Assembly (NCBI RefSeq): GCF_002310815.1
Contig: NZ_CP011032.1
Location: 1,590,001-1,654,000, forward strand
Length of the DNA: 64,000 nucleotides
Reading direction: 5' to 3'
DNA from: Pseudoalteromonas tunicata
GTDB taxonomy: Bacteria > Pseudomonadota > Gammaproteobacteria > Enterobacterales > Alteromonadaceae
Positions within the stretch are counted from its first letter, which is position 1. Each line of letters opens with the position of its first letter. The position numbers and the translations under genes are program-made. The notes under the pieces are model-generated. The model did not search any database. It was not told the DNA's origin and was given only the letters and a program-made list of their open reading frames with translations. Positions 36,330 to 46,361 of the stretch are shown here, piece after piece.

Positions 36330-37463
36330 TTACCTGACGGCAAGCACCATAAATCCAGGTATAAGAAAAAACACACTTAATACATAGCCCAGAGCTAATG
36401 ATTTATTTTTTGTACCAATCTGCGCAAGTTTTTCAGCAGCTTTAATTGGAAGCTCTCTTAAAAAAGGAAGACCGTAAATAACCAGCACTGCCAATAGATT
36501 AAATAATACATGAACTAACGATATCGTCAGTGCTACTAAGGCAGTTGGGCCAGAAATCGCGGTTGCTGCAAGTAAAGCTGTAATTGTGGTACCAATATTA
36601 GCCCCTAAGGTAAAAGGATAGATTTGTTTAGTGGTGAACATACCATTGCCAGCTAAGGGGATCATTAAACTCGTGGTAGTAGAAGATGATTGCACCATAA
36701 CGGTCACTAAAGCACCTGATGTAATACCTGCGATAGGGCCACGGCCAATGGCACGATGTAATATATCTTTAGCTCTACCGACCATAACTTTTTTAAGTAT
36801 TTTTCCAAGCAGTGTCACTGAGATTAAAATTAGCCCGATACCTAAAATAACTAATCCCATGCCTAATGTTTTACCTTCAAAGAAACCCAATACACTTTTG
36901 GCTAAATCGACACCTGGGCTAATTAGAGGTTTCATGAAGTTCATGCTTTTCATTGATAAATCGGCATCACCGATGAAAAGGTGAGCTAAGGCACTGGCAA
37001 GCTTTTCGAGTAAACCAAAAGCAAGTTCTAATGGCAGGAAAATTAATACAGCAATTAAATTAAAAAAATCATGCACAGTAGAGGCGCTAAATGCACGTCT
37101 AAATTCTTCTTTATCGCGGATATGACCAAATGACACGATTGTATTGGTTATTGTGGTGCCAATATTTGCACCCATGATCATTGGAATGGCAATGCCAAGG
37201 GGTAAGCCACCAGCGACAAGCCCTACAATCACTGAGGTTACAGTTGAAGAAGATTGTACCAATGCCGTTGCAAGTGCACCCATAAGTAAAGCGACAAAAG
37301 GATTTGTCGCAAACTCAAAAATTTCTTTTGCTCCCTCGCTGCCACCAGAAAAAAGTTTAAAACCGCTACTGACAGTGCCAACAGCGACCAGCATTAAATA
37401 AACAAAAAAAGCGACGCTAAGCCAGTTAAACACTTTTTTAGTAACATTTGGTTGTGTATGCAT
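36330..37463 (-). CDS. Na/Pi cotransporter family protein
   Basis: A polytopic membrane protein (377 aa) of the sodium-phosphate cotransporter family (PhoU-less NptA type). The two inverted halves each carry the family signature: LVQSSSTVTS (Q70) with GANIGTTITN, and VMVQSSSTTTS (about residue 260) with GANIGTTITAL. It should import phosphate with Na+, as in other marine bacteria. No PhoB box with the right 11-base spacing was found in its promoter region. It is monocistronic. Confidence 0.92.
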   Translation of the reverse strand: MHTQPNVTKKVFNWLSVAFFVYLMLVAVGTVSSGFKLFSGGSEGAKEIFEFATNPFVALLMGALATALVQSSSTVTSVIVGLVAGGLPLGIAIPMIMGANIGTTITNTIVSFGHIRDKEEFRRAFSASTVHDFFNLIAVLIFLPLELAFGLLEKLASALAHLFIGDADLSMKSMNFMKPLISPGVDLAKSVLGFFEGKTLGMGLVILGIGLILISVTLLGKILKKVMVGRAKDILHRAIGRGPIAGITSGALVTVMVQSSSTTTSLMIPLAGNGMFTTKQIYPFTLGANIGTTITALLAATAISGPTALVALTISLVHVLFNLLAVLVIYGLPFLRELPIKAAEKLAQIGTKNKSLALGYVLSVFFLIPGFMVLAVR

Positions 37464-37764
37464 AATAAATTCTCAGCAAAAGTACAATACGCATACTTTT
37501 GGCTTTTTAAAATGAGTTTGCATCCCGCAAAATTTAAATTGGATCAGCAAAAACCATCTGCTGACCTTGTCTGTCGCGGATTAAACAGTAAGTTTGTTAC
37601 AGTTATATTTCACTAGGTGGTTGCTAAAATAAAATCCACATTAAAATAACTTAAAACATTTAAAATCAATTGGTTATATTTTATTTTGCTAGGTTTAGCG
37701 GGCGTTTTATTATACAAAGGAGTCTCCACTTGAGCAGAATATGTGCTCAAGTGGAAAGGGGAGA
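37464..37764. promoter_or_regulatory. gap between the Na/Pi gene and the KfrA-like gene
   Basis: This 301-bp AT-rich stretch contains the promoter of the minus-strand Na/Pi gene and, at its right end, a perfect 11-bp stem-loop (37726-37754) behind the KfrA-like gene. No coding sequence is seen. Confidence 0.5.
37726..37754 (-). terminator. stem-loop behind the KfrA-like gene
   Basis: CCACTTGAGCA (37726-37736) pairs perfectly with TGCTCAAGTGG (37744-37754). No T-tract follows on either strand, so it may be a factor-dependent terminator, an mRNA end stabiliser or a binding site. Confidence 0.5.
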
Positions 37765-39372
37765 TTAAACAAATTGTTTTTGGTTGGTCAGTTTTGCGTT
37801 TTCAACTTTTAGTTGCTCAGCTAAGGCTGTGGCTGTTTTTAATTCAGCCTCAAGTTGGCGTGCTTTATTTGCAGCGTGCTCGGCACTTTTTGTTAAACGT
37901 TCAAACGTAGTTGCTGAGTTTTGTTTAATAAAATCAAGTTGCTCTGCTAAACGTTTATTTTCAGAGATGGCTTTTTTGGCATCCGTTTGCTCATTAATTA
38001 AGCTGCTTTCTAATTGTTTAATTTTAGCCAGCGCTTGCTCAGAGTTTGTTGTTAAACGTTCAATGGTAGAAGTTGAGCTGTTTTTAATGAAGTTCATCTG
38101 CTTAGATAGTTGGATGTTTTCATTACGTAACTCTGTCATCATTTGTTGTGATGAAAGCACTTGCTCTTTTGCTTTTTCAACTTCAGTTTTTTGATTATTA
38201 AAGGTTTGCTGTTGGCTATCGTTGACACGATTTGCTTCTTGCATTTTTTGGTTTAAATCAGCGATTGTAGCCTGCGCTGCCGCGAGTGCTTGCTTAAGTT
38301 GCTTATTGGCAGAGCTCGCATCATCAAGTTCAGAGAGTTTGTCACTGGTTGATGCTTGGTGATCTGCCAATTGTGTTTGTAAAGCTTTAAGTTCCTGCTG
38401 CGCAGCATTAGTTTGTGTTTGTAGTTTTTCTATTAAATGTTCTTTTTCATTTAGTGCTGCATTAAGTGTCTCTACTTGAGCATTAGCACTAGCAGTGGCG
38501 TTGCTAATTGCACTATCACGATCATCCACTAATGATTTGATTTTTTCGTTACTATCGGTCGCAAGTGTGGCTAATTTGGCTTCAAAATCACTTTTAAGAT
38601 TTTTAATTTGCTCATCACTTTGTTGCTGCGTATTGGCTAAAATTTGCTGATGTTTGGCTGTAAGCTCGCTAACAGTAGTGTCGTTTGAAAGAGTCAGTTC
38701 ACTGATATGCTTAGCGTAATTATCTTTTAACTCGTTAATTGTTTCATTACGGTTATCAGTTAATTCAGCAATCAGCGTTTCATAACCTTTTTTCAACTCA
38801 GTCAGTTCATTGGCGGTTGAATTGGTTAGATCAGCAATTTGTTGCTCATAACCATTTTTAACCTCAGAAATACTATTTTGAGAGTCATGGTTGAGCGCTA
38901 GAATTTGTTTTTCGTAATGACTTTTTAAATCAGTGATCTGCTGTTGGTATTTTTCTTCAATTGTATGCAGTTCAGTTTCAAAATGATGTTTATCATCTTT
39001 TACTTGTTCAGTCAGTGATTTAACTGCTTGGCGTAATTCAACAAGTTCTGTTTCTGCTTTATCTAAACTTGCTAAAGAAAGAGCTTCCACTTCAAGGGCT
39101 TGCTCAAGTTGTAGATCTTGATTATGAGTGAGTGCTTGTGAATAACGAGTCATTTCAGCTTTAAATGACGTTAAAAAGGTATCACTGATCCCAGGTGGCT
39201 CAGCATTGGCTTTTGTATGCTCAAGTAATTCATTGCGCCACTGTTGATAAAAACTCAAAATTTTAGCTTGTGAACCTGTTGATTGAGCTAATATTTTGGC
39301 TGCAGTGACTTTTTTTCCTGCGATCAGTAATTCGTCACATATTTTTTTGATGTCTTGGTAATTTGTTGTCAT
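37765..39372 (-). CDS. KfrA-like DNA-binding coiled-coil protein
   Basis: The first 60 or so residues of this 535-aa protein (YQDIKKICDELLIAGKKVTA, later YQQWRNEL) resemble the KfrA N-terminal DNA-binding domain, known from plasmid segregation/structuring proteins. The rest is a long Gln/Glu/Lys-rich coiled coil. Residues 130-305 form eight consecutive units of exactly 22 residues, and a tandem unit of about 53 residues follows near the C-terminus (FIKNSSTSTIERL and FIKQNSATTFERL). No membrane segment or enzymatic motif is seen. It is likely cytoplasmic, acting in nucleoid organisation or as a DNA-bound scaffold. It is chromosomal here, without parAB neighbours. Confidence 0.85.
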   Translation of the reverse strand: MTTNYQDIKKICDELLIAGKKVTAAKILAQSTGSQAKILSFYQQWRNELLEHTKANAEPPGISDTFLTSFKAEMTRYSQALTHNQDLQLEQALEVEALSLASLDKAETELVELRQAVKSLTEQVKDDKHHFETELHTIEEKYQQQITDLKSHYEKQILALNHDSQNSISEVKNGYEQQIADLTNSTANELTELKKGYETLIAELTDNRNETINELKDNYAKHISELTLSNDTTVSELTAKHQQILANTQQQSDEQIKNLKSDFEAKLATLATDSNEKIKSLVDDRDSAISNATASANAQVETLNAALNEKEHLIEKLQTQTNAAQQELKALQTQLADHQASTSDKLSELDDASSANKQLKQALAAAQATIADLNQKMQEANRVNDSQQQTFNNQKTEVEKAKEQVLSSQQMMTELRNENIQLSKQMNFIKNSSTSTIERLTTNSEQALAKIKQLESSLINEQTDAKKAISENKRLAEQLDFIKQNSATTFERLTKSAEHAANKARQLEAELKTATALAEQLKVENAKLTNQKQFV

Positions 39373-39790
39373 TTCTTTCCTCTACGCTAGTAGATATTTT
39401 ACCATTATCAGGGAATTTTTATACTCATAATTCAAGTTGTAGATTGCAAAATAGTGAGTAAAACTGTGGCTTAACTGTATTATTGATTGAATAGACGCCT
39501 AAAATAGGAAAATACGAATGCAAGACATTAGTTTTTAACGTTATGACTGTCTATCTTTAACCACATTTCATGGTATTAACTTACTTTAAAATAAGGTACT
39601 GATCAAGCTGTTGCATCAAGCTAAACACATTCTTTAGTTAATTAATGTAATCAAGTTGATTTACAACAAAATGTGACTGTAAAGTAAATTAACTGGCAAT
39701 AACCAAATTGGATTTATTTGTTTGAGGAAGGTTTGTTTTGTTTTATTTTAAAGATAAAAAACGCACCGAAGTGCGTTTTTTATCTGGATG
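39373..39790. other. gene-free gap, KfrA-like gene to metG
   Basis: This 418-bp gap has no convincing gene. It contains the promoter of the KfrA-like gene, a spaced inverted repeat (TTAACTTACTTTA at 39576-39588 and TAAAGTAAATTAA at 39680-39692, 12 of 13 complementary), two direct copies of ATCAAGCT (39602, 39615) and the metG terminator at 39752-39785. Confidence 0.5.
39752..39785 (-). terminator. terminator after metG
   Basis: A perfect 15-bp stem (AGATAAAAAACGCAC at 39752-39766, complement at 39771-39785) with a CGAA loop and a T-run on the minus strand lies directly behind the metG stop. Confidence 0.93.
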
Positions 39791-41812
39791 TTACATAACT
39801 CTCATACCAGGGATTGAACCCTCGTCTGGGTTAAGAATATAAATTTCTTTTCCACCAGGACCTGCTGCTAGCACCATTCCTTCAGACAGACCAAAGCGCA
39901 TTTTTCGTGGCTTTAAGTTAGCAACCATTACAGTTAATTTGCCTTCAATATCTTCAGGCTGATAAGCAGACTTAATACCTGCAAAAACCTGACGAGTTTC
40001 GCCACCTAAATCAAGCGTTAATTTAAGTAGTTTTTCGGCACCTTCAACGTGTTCTGCTTTAGCGATTTTAGCAATACGTAAATCAACCTTTGCAAAATCA
40101 TCGAATTCAATTTCAGCAGCAATTGGCTCTTTAGCTAACGGGCTATTAGGATCGATTTTAACCGTTGGTACTAGGCTTTCTTTCGAATCAGCTAGCATCG
40201 CATTTACTTTGTCCATTTCAACACGTTGCATTAATGCTTTAAATGGATTGATTGTGTGACCAGTTAATACCGTTTGAGCACTTTCCCATGCCAAATCGGT
40301 ATTTAAGAAGGCTTCAACATCCGATGCCATTTTTGGTAATACTGGTTTTAAATAGACCATTAATAAACGGAACATATTTAAACCTTGAGTACATACCTGA
40401 TGAGCGAGCTCTTGTTTTGACTCATCTTTTATCAGCACCCATGGTGCTTGAGCATCAATAAATTGATTCGCTTTATCTGCTAATGCCATGATTTCACGAA
40501 TAGCTCGGCTGTAATCGCGACCTTCAAAATGGTTGGCGATGCTCTCTGACGCATTTTGAAATTCGCTGATAAGTGCAGGGTCTAAAATCACTTCACTTAA
40601 GGTGCCATCAAATTTTTTGGTAATGAAACTAGCACAACGGCTTGCAATATTAACCACTTTGCCGACTAAATCAGCATTAACACGCTGTGCGAAATCTTCT
40701 AAGTTAAGATCTAAATCAGTAATGCCAGAATTTAATTTAGCCGCAAAGTAGTAGCGAAGATATTCGGGGTTAAGGTGATCTAAATAGGTTCGAGCTTTGA
40801 TGAACGTACCTTTAGACTTCGACATTTTAGCGCCATTCACTGTGACAAAGCCATGAGCAAACACATTGGTTGGTTTCCGGAAATCTGCACCTTCAAGCAT
40901 TGCAGGCCAAAACAAACTATGGAAATAAATAATGTCTTTACCGATAAAATGATAAAGCTCAGCATCTGAGTCTTTTGACCAAAATTCATCGAAATTTAAG
41001 CCTGTTTTATCACATAGGTTCTTAAAACTCGCCATATAACCAATTGGTGCATCAAGCCAGACATAAAAATACTTGCCTGGCGCATTTGGGATCTCAAAAC
41101 CAAAATAAGGTGCATCGCGGCTGATATCCCATTGTTGTAGACCATCTGCAAACCATTCTTCTAGCTTATTGGCCATTTCACTTTGGATTGAACCTGAGCG
41201 AAGCCATGTTTTCAACATCCCCTCAAAAGCAGGTAAATCGAAGAAAAAGTGTTCTGAGTCTTTTAATACTGGTGTTGCACCGCTCATCACTGAACGAGGG
41301 TCTTTTAGTTCTGTAGGACTATAAGTTGCACCACAGACATCACAGCTATCACCATTTTGATCAACCGCATCACAACTTGGGCAAGTACCCGTTACAAAAC
41401 GGTCAGGTAAGAAAATGCCTTTTTCAGGGTCAAATAATTGTGAAATAGTACGTTTTTTGATGTGGCCTTTATCATTTAAGCGGTTATAAATAAGCTCGCT
41501 TAATACTTTGTTTTCTGGAGAGTGAGTGCTGTGATAATTATCAAACAGAATATTAAAATCCGCAAAATCACGCTGTCTTTCAACGCTTACTCTTGCCACC
41601 ATTTCTTCAGGTGTTATGCCTTGCTTTTGTGCATTAAGCATAATCGGCGTACCGTGCGCATCATCGGCACAAACATAATAAGCTTGGTGTCCGCGAAGTT
41701 TTTGAAAGCGAGCCCAAATATCTGTTTGAATATATTCTAATAAATGACCTAAGTGAGTTGGGCCGTTAGCATAAGGCAATGCGCTAGTGATGAGAATTTT
41801 TCTCTGTGCCAT
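39791..41812 (-). CDS. metG: methionyl-tRNA synthetase
   Basis: MetG charges initiator and elongator tRNAs with methionine. The 673-residue protein has the HIGH motif as HLGH at 20-23, the zinc knuckle CPSCD...CDVCG, KMSKS at residues 329-333, and a C-terminal Trbp111/EMAP-like tRNA-binding domain ([14 protein letters not shown] and [13 protein letters not shown]) that promotes dimerisation. The ATG at 41812 starts the canonical [16 protein letters not shown]; a TTG 13 codons upstream was rejected. It is divergent from mrp, an arrangement also found in E. coli. Confidence 0.97.
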   Translation of the reverse strand: MAQRKILITSALPYANGPTHLGHLLEYIQTDIWARFQKLRGHQAYYVCADDAHGTPIMLNAQKQGITPEEMVARVSVERQRDFADFNILFDNYHSTHSPENKVLSELIYNRLNDKGHIKKRTISQLFDPEKGIFLPDRFVTGTCPSCDAVDQNGDSCDVCGATYSPTELKDPRSVMSGATPVLKDSEHFFFDLPAFEGMLKTWLRSGSIQSEMANKLEEWFADGLQQWDISRDAPYFGFEIPNAPGKYFYVWLDAPIGYMASFKNLCDKTGLNFDEFWSKDSDAELYHFIGKDIIYFHSLFWPAMLEGADFRKPTNVFAHGFVTVNGAKMSKSKGTFIKARTYLDHLNPEYLRYYFAAKLNSGITDLDLNLEDFAQRVNADLVGKVVNIASRCASFITKKFDGTLSEVILDPALISEFQNASESIANHFEGRDYSRAIREIMALADKANQFIDAQAPWVLIKDESKQELAHQVCTQGLNMFRLLMVYLKPVLPKMASDVEAFLNTDLAWESAQTVLTGHTINPFKALMQRVEMDKVNAMLADSKESLVPTVKIDPNSPLAKEPIAAEIEFDDFAKVDLRIAKIAKAEHVEGAEKLLKLTLDLGGETRQVFAGIKSAYQPEDIEGKLTVMVANLKPRKMRFGLSEGMVLAAGPGGKEIYILNPDEGSIPGMRVM

Positions 41813-42009
41813 AAGTGTTGTTACCGTGTTCCAAGCTGCTATTTGCAACAATAATAGTGTTAATTTGCGTTAATTAATATCAATAATAAACAAGTTTGTA
41901 GCCTGTAAAATGGCTTAAACTGCAAATTGATGGATTTGACTGGTGTTAATGGGTTGAATGTTACATAATTCTGCAGCAATTTTCATTATAGAAACCTTAA
42001 TTTCTTCTC

Positions 42010-43092
42010 ATGTTTGCTTTAAATTCATTATTCAATCAAGACAAAAAACGAAATCTTCAATTAGTTGAAGTGTTGGCACAATATCGTTCTACCGTTTTTC
42101 CGGTTGGAGTGATGGATTGCGCCAAACTTATCACCTCAACGTGGAAAAAAAACACCCTGTCTTTTAGTTTGTCAGTCGGATTTGCAGCATCAGGTGAACA
42201 AGCACTGATAAGTCAATTTGTAAAAACGCAGCTTGCACTTGATGAAGTGGCATTAAAGATGGAATGTCAGATTAAAAGTCCTGCTAAGTTAGCAAGCATT
42301 AGGCATATTATTTTAGTGGCTTCTGGTAAAGGTGGTGTGGGTAAATCAACCACAGCGGTTAATTTAGCTGCGGCTTTTGCATTAGAAGGTGCGAAGGTTG
42401 GGATTTTAGATGCAGATATTTATGGGCCATCAATTCCTATGTTACTTGGTTTAGCTGATCAAAAACCCGTAGCTAAAGATGATAAAACATTGTTACCAAT
42501 GCAAGCGCATAACTTAAAAGCACAATCAATCGGTTTTTTAGTGCCAAATGAGCAAGCGATGGTTTGGCGCGGTCCAATGGCTTCACAAGCTTTAACTCAA
42601 TTACTTAATGAAACGGATTGGGGTGATTTAGACTATTTAGTGGTTGATATGCCGCCAGGTACTGGGGATATTCAACTTACTATGAGTCAAAAGGTTCCCG
42701 CTAGCGGGGCGGTAATAGTTACAACACCGCAAGATTTGGCGCTCGCCGATGCACAAAAAGGCATTGCGATGTTCGAAAAAGTCAACATTCCTATTATTGG
42801 TTTGATTGAAAACATGAGTGCATTTGTATGCGGTCATTGTGGAGAAACAAGCCATGTATTTGGTCATGATGGAGGCAAAGAGCTTGCTCATCGTTATGGT
42901 GTGCCTTTATTAGCTCAAATACCGCTGCACCTTGGGATCCGTGAACATTCAGAGCAAGGTCAATCAATTTGTTTTGCGGGTGAGAGTGTTATTAAGCACA
43001 ATTATTGTGATGCTGCACGTACCATTGCCAGTCAGCTTTATTACCAAGATGCGACCCAAAATCAATTAGAAATAGTCATTACGGATGATTAA
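42010..43092 (+). CDS. mrp: Mrp/ApbC iron-sulfur cluster carrier P-loop ATPase
   Basis: Mrp (ApbC) binds and transfers Fe-S clusters using an ATPase of the ParA/MinD family. The 360-residue protein has an N-terminal MIP18-like region, the deviant Walker A SGKGGVGKST at residues 105-114, DADIYGPSIPMLLG, VVDMPPGTGD and the cluster-binding CGHC (C274 and C277). dcd starts four bases after its stop, so the two are co-transcribed. It is divergent from metG. Confidence 0.95.
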   Translation: MFALNSLFNQDKKRNLQLVEVLAQYRSTVFPVGVMDCAKLITSTWKKNTLSFSLSVGFAASGEQALISQFVKTQLALDEVALKMECQIKSPAKLASIRHIILVASGKGGVGKSTTAVNLAAAFALEGAKVGILDADIYGPSIPMLLGLADQKPVAKDDKTLLPMQAHNLKAQSIGFLVPNEQAMVWRGPMASQALTQLLNETDWGDLDYLVVDMPPGTGDIQLTMSQKVPASGAVIVTTPQDLALADAQKGIAMFEKVNIPIIGLIENMSAFVCGHCGETSHVFGHDGGKELAHRYGVPLLAQIPLHLGIREHSEQGQSICFAGESVIKHNYCDAARTIASQLYYQDATQNQLEIVITDD

Positions 43093-43096
43093 TTAG

Positions 43097-43687
43097 ATGA
43101 GATTATCAGATAGAGATATTAAGCAATACCTAGCCCAACAACGCATTAGCATTAGTCCGGCACCAACCGATGAGATGATATCGGGTGTCACTGTTGATTT
43201 AAGGCTAGGCAATAAATTTAGAGTGTTTCAAGAACATGCCGCACCTTATATCGATTTGAGTGGACCTAAAGAGCAGCTTAACCTTGCGATGGAATCCATT
43301 ATGACCGATGAAATCGTGTTAAAAGGGGATGAGGCATTCTTTCTCCATCCAGGTGAGCTTGCTTTGGCAATTACTCATGAGTCAGTTACGTTACCGGCTG
43401 ATATTGTTGGTTGGCTTGATGGTCGCTCGTCTCTTGCGCGCTTAGGGTTAATGGTGCATGTGACCGCTCATCGTATTGATCCAGGTTGGTCAGGCAATAT
43501 TGTGCTTGAATTTTATAATTCAGGAAAGCTGCCATTGGCGCTTCGTCCGCTAATGAAAATTGGCGCGCTCAGTTTTGAAACCATGTCGAGTCCAGCTGAT
43601 AACCCTTATAACGTCAGAGTTGATGCAAAATATAAGGGACAAGATGGGGCAGTGGCCAGTCGAATAAGCGATGATAAAAAAATATAA
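43097..43687 (+). CDS. dcd: dCTP deaminase
   Basis: Dcd deaminates dCTP to dUTP, the main source of dUMP for thymidylate synthesis. The 196-residue trimeric enzyme shows [16 protein letters not shown], the nucleotide-binding [16 protein letters not shown], and [16 protein letters not shown] with the catalytic glutamate. Length matches E. coli Dcd (193 aa). It sits four bases after mrp and is followed by a terminator, so mrp-dcd is a two-gene operon. Confidence 0.96.
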   Translation: MRLSDRDIKQYLAQQRISISPAPTDEMISGVTVDLRLGNKFRVFQEHAAPYIDLSGPKEQLNLAMESIMTDEIVLKGDEAFFLHPGELALAITHESVTLPADIVGWLDGRSSLARLGLMVHVTAHRIDPGWSGNIVLEFYNSGKLPLALRPLMKIGALSFETMSSPADNPYNVRVDAKYKGQDGAVASRISDDKKI

Positions 43688-43689
43688 TT

Positions 43690-43711
43690 AAGGCACTTCG
43701 GTGCCTTTTTA
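43690..43711 (+). terminator. intrinsic terminator after dcd
   Basis: AAGGCAC (43690-43696) pairs with GTGCCTT (43701-43707) around a stable TTCG tetraloop, followed by a T-tract. Confidence 0.9.
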
Positions 43712-43856
43712 ATGTTATTTTTTTTGTTGATTACTTCACAGAAGCTATTCATTTTATTATTGATTCGGGACAAATTTTCACTATTTTCTAGACAAAAAAT
43801 GGCATTATCATTGAAACCTTCCATACTCATTATTGTTCGTGGTTTGGGAGATAATA

Positions 43857-46361
43857 ATGATTGGTCAAGGACGATTATTAGCATTTATATTTGTTTTTTT
43901 TGGGTGTTTTTATCCCTTCACCCTCAGTGCTTTTGAGTTATCCATTGCAAATGGCCAGTTAGTGAATGATGAAATTGCTGTCTTTCATGATGCTTCCAAT
44001 AAGTTATCAATCAATCAACTGATACAGCCGCATGAAGATTTACCTTTTGAATCAATAGTTAGTATTGCACAGGTTAACGCTTCAGAATCATTATGGTTGA
44101 AACTCACACTGACAAATCGAGATATTCAACAACGTGACTTTGTAGTACATCTTGATAATCCTTCTTTAGAGTTAATCGATTTTTATTTAGTAAAAGATAA
44201 GCAACTTATTGATAGTGCAACACTTGGTCGCCACAAGCATATTGCTCCAATTAGCAGCAAGGCTTTTCCTCATTTGTTATCGAATTTACCTGCTAACAGT
44301 AGCGCCACTTTATTTATTCGTGTTAAAAGCAATGGTTTGCCTCATGTTCCTGTGTATTTACATTCAATAGCAAGTTTTGATCAAACAGTTAATGTTGAAT
44401 TTGCTCTTTGGGGTGTTTATATCGGAATTGTACTACTGATGCTGTTTTATAACGGCGCTTTGTTTATCTATAGCCGCAGTTATATGTATCTTTACCACAG
44501 TAGCTTTCTTATTTCTGCCTTATTAGTGACGGGGTTGAGCCATGGTTATATTTATTTTATTTTACCTGATGATCTTGTATTTAAACTTGTAGGGCAGGAT
44601 GTGAGCTTTAAATTCCTGATGGCAGGATTTGCTATTTTATTTGCCGTTGAGTTTTTGAAATCACATTCCCAGCAACCCATGCGCAGTGTTTTAGTTGGTC
44701 AGTATTTTTCTTTTTTATGTTTTATACTGGCATTGATTTGTATTTTCTTACCTGAGCAATTTAATAATCAGCTAATAACGGTGAGTCAAGTGGCCTTTTA
44801 TGGCCTAATGACTTGGATTCTAAGCAATAGCTACTCTAATAAAGAGCGCTGGAGTAAAACGTTTATTATCAGCTGGTTGCCTATTTATTACGCGAGCTTG
44901 ATAGTGCCTTTAAATTATTACGGTGTGGTTCCTTATGATCATTTAATGACAAACTCTTTTATGCTTGCGATCGTATTACAAGTTGCATTAATCACTCTTG
45001 CCCATGCTGAGCGTTATCGAGTGAAAGAACAAAAGCATCAGTATTTATCGACCCATGACCCTGTATGTGGTTTGCCTAATCATATCGTACTTAATAAGGC
45101 ATTGGCACAATTGCATCTTGCTGGTCGGGCGCATACGCTATTATTCTTTAAACCATATACTTACACCACGACTCGCGCCAATTTTGGTATTGTGCATGCC
45201 AACGAATACTTAATTGAATTGTGTTTTCAGCTGAACGATAAGCTTGATGGCCTTAATATGTTTATATTTGAAGAACGTAATCAAGGCTCATCTGTATTTA
45301 TTTGTCGTTTTAACGATGAGACTTTTGCCCTATTGATTGACACAAAAATAGAAGAGCTGCTTATCGAACAATATGTGTCTAATATTAAAGAAGCGCTTGA
45401 GCAGGGAATTTATTTAGATGGTACTTATCTTGTTGGCCAAGTTGATATCGGCATTGCTAGTTATCCAGTGCATGCATTAAGTGCCGATTTATTGATTCAG
45501 CGAGCCTTACAATCACTGCAATTTGCCGCGGGTGAGGTCGATCATTGGTGTCTTTATCAACAAGACACAGATGCATTAATGCGCAATCGACTTAAATTAG
45601 CCGCAGATTTGCATCAAGCGATCGCAAATAATGAATTTAGCTTGTATCACCAACCGCAAATTGATTTACGCAATAATTCAATTTATGGTAGCGAAGCATT
45701 ACTGCGATGGAAACACCCAGAATTAGGTTTTATACCGCCAGATGAGTTTATCCCAGTTGCTGAATCTGCTGGTCTTATTAACGAAATTACCGAATGGGTG
45801 GTTGAGCAGGCGCTTTTGCATCATAAACACATACTCTCATCTTTACCGAGCCACAAAATTTCGATTAATATTTCAGCTCGAGACTTAAATAAACGAGAAT
45901 TGCCCGTTCAACTCCTGACATTATTAACCGAGTTGAATATAAAACCATCTTCGATTGTGATTGAATTAACAGAGTCTGCGACGGTAAAAGATAAAACTGA
46001 AGCGAAAAATGTTTTAGATGATTTTAAAGAAATGGGCATTAAAGTTGCGATTGATGATTACGGTACGGGTTACTCATCTCTTGCGTATTTAAGTCAGTTA
46101 GGTTTTCATGAAATAAAAATAGATAAACAATTTGTGTTTAATTTAGAAAGTAACCGTCGACATCAAACTATTTGTAAAACCACTATTGAGATGGCAAAAA
46201 ATCTTGATGCATATGTTGTTGCTGAAGGCGTTGAGTCTGAATTGGTAGCTAAAATGCTGCGTCAATATGGCTGTGAAATAGCGCAAGGTTATTACTTTTC
46301 TAAACCCATGCCATTTAGTGAATATTGCCAATGGTTAGAACGCTACGCCCAATCTGCTTAA
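43857..46361 (+). CDS. 7TMR-DISM sensor with degenerate GGDEF and intact EAL domain
   Basis: The 834-residue protein begins with a signal peptide (LLAFIFVFFGCFYPFTLSA), then a periplasmic 7TMR-DISMED2-like domain, a seven-helix 7TMR-DISM membrane block (about residues 185-390), a GGDEF fold and a C-terminal EAL domain. In the GGDEF domain the catalytic motif is replaced by RFNDETF (484-490), so cyclase activity is not expected. The EAL domain keeps its catalytic set: EAL at 613-615, NIS, ELTES, DDYGTGYSS, KID, EGVES and QGYYFSKP. A c-di-GMP phosphodiesterase responding to an external ligand is inferred. The ATG at 43857 has GGGAG six bases upstream. Its stop overlaps the convergent CLCA_X-type gene by four bases. 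Confidence 0.93.
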   Translation: MIGQGRLLAFIFVFFGCFYPFTLSAFELSIANGQLVNDEIAVFHDASNKLSINQLIQPHEDLPFESIVSIAQVNASESLWLKLTLTNRDIQQRDFVVHLDNPSLELIDFYLVKDKQLIDSATLGRHKHIAPISSKAFPHLLSNLPANSSATLFIRVKSNGLPHVPVYLHSIASFDQTVNVEFALWGVYIGIVLLMLFYNGALFIYSRSYMYLYHSSFLISALLVTGLSHGYIYFILPDDLVFKLVGQDVSFKFLMAGFAILFAVEFLKSHSQQPMRSVLVGQYFSFLCFILALICIFLPEQFNNQLITVSQVAFYGLMTWILSNSYSNKERWSKTFIISWLPIYYASLIVPLNYYGVVPYDHLMTNSFMLAIVLQVALITLAHAERYRVKEQKHQYLSTHDPVCGLPNHIVLNKALAQLHLAGRAHTLLFFKPYTYTTTRANFGIVHANEYLIELCFQLNDKLDGLNMFIFEERNQGSSVFICRFNDETFALLIDTKIEELLIEQYVSNIKEALEQGIYLDGTYLVGQVDIGIASYPVHALSADLLIQRALQSLQFAAGEVDHWCLYQQDTDALMRNRLKLAADLHQAIANNEFSLYHQPQIDLRNNSIYGSEALLRWKHPELGFIPPDEFIPVAESAGLINEITEWVVEQALLHHKHILSSLPSHKISINISARDLNKRELPVQLLTLLTELNIKPSSIVIELTESATVKDKTEAKNVLDDFKEMGIKVAIDDYGTGYSSLAYLSQLGFHEIKIDKQFVFNLESNRRHQTICKTTIEMAKNLDAYVVAEGVESELVAKMLRQYGCEIAQGYYFSKPMPFSEYCQWLERYAQSA

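Noticed and set aside
36631..36984. Long plus-strand reading frame (117 codons) opposite the Na/Pi cotransporter gene
   Set aside because: It is antisense to a well-supported membrane protein, and its composition mirrors the hydrophobic codons of that gene. It has no convincing start signal.
37585..37602. PhoB-box-like CTGT repeats upstream of the Na/Pi cotransporter
   Set aside because: The two CTGT elements are 14 bases apart instead of the 11 required for a Pho box, and the flanking bases do not fit.
37784..38194. Plus-strand reading frame of 136 codons opposite the KfrA-like gene
   Set aside because: Ser/Ala/Phe-rich translation is the complement of repetitive coiled-coil codons; no ribosome binding site.
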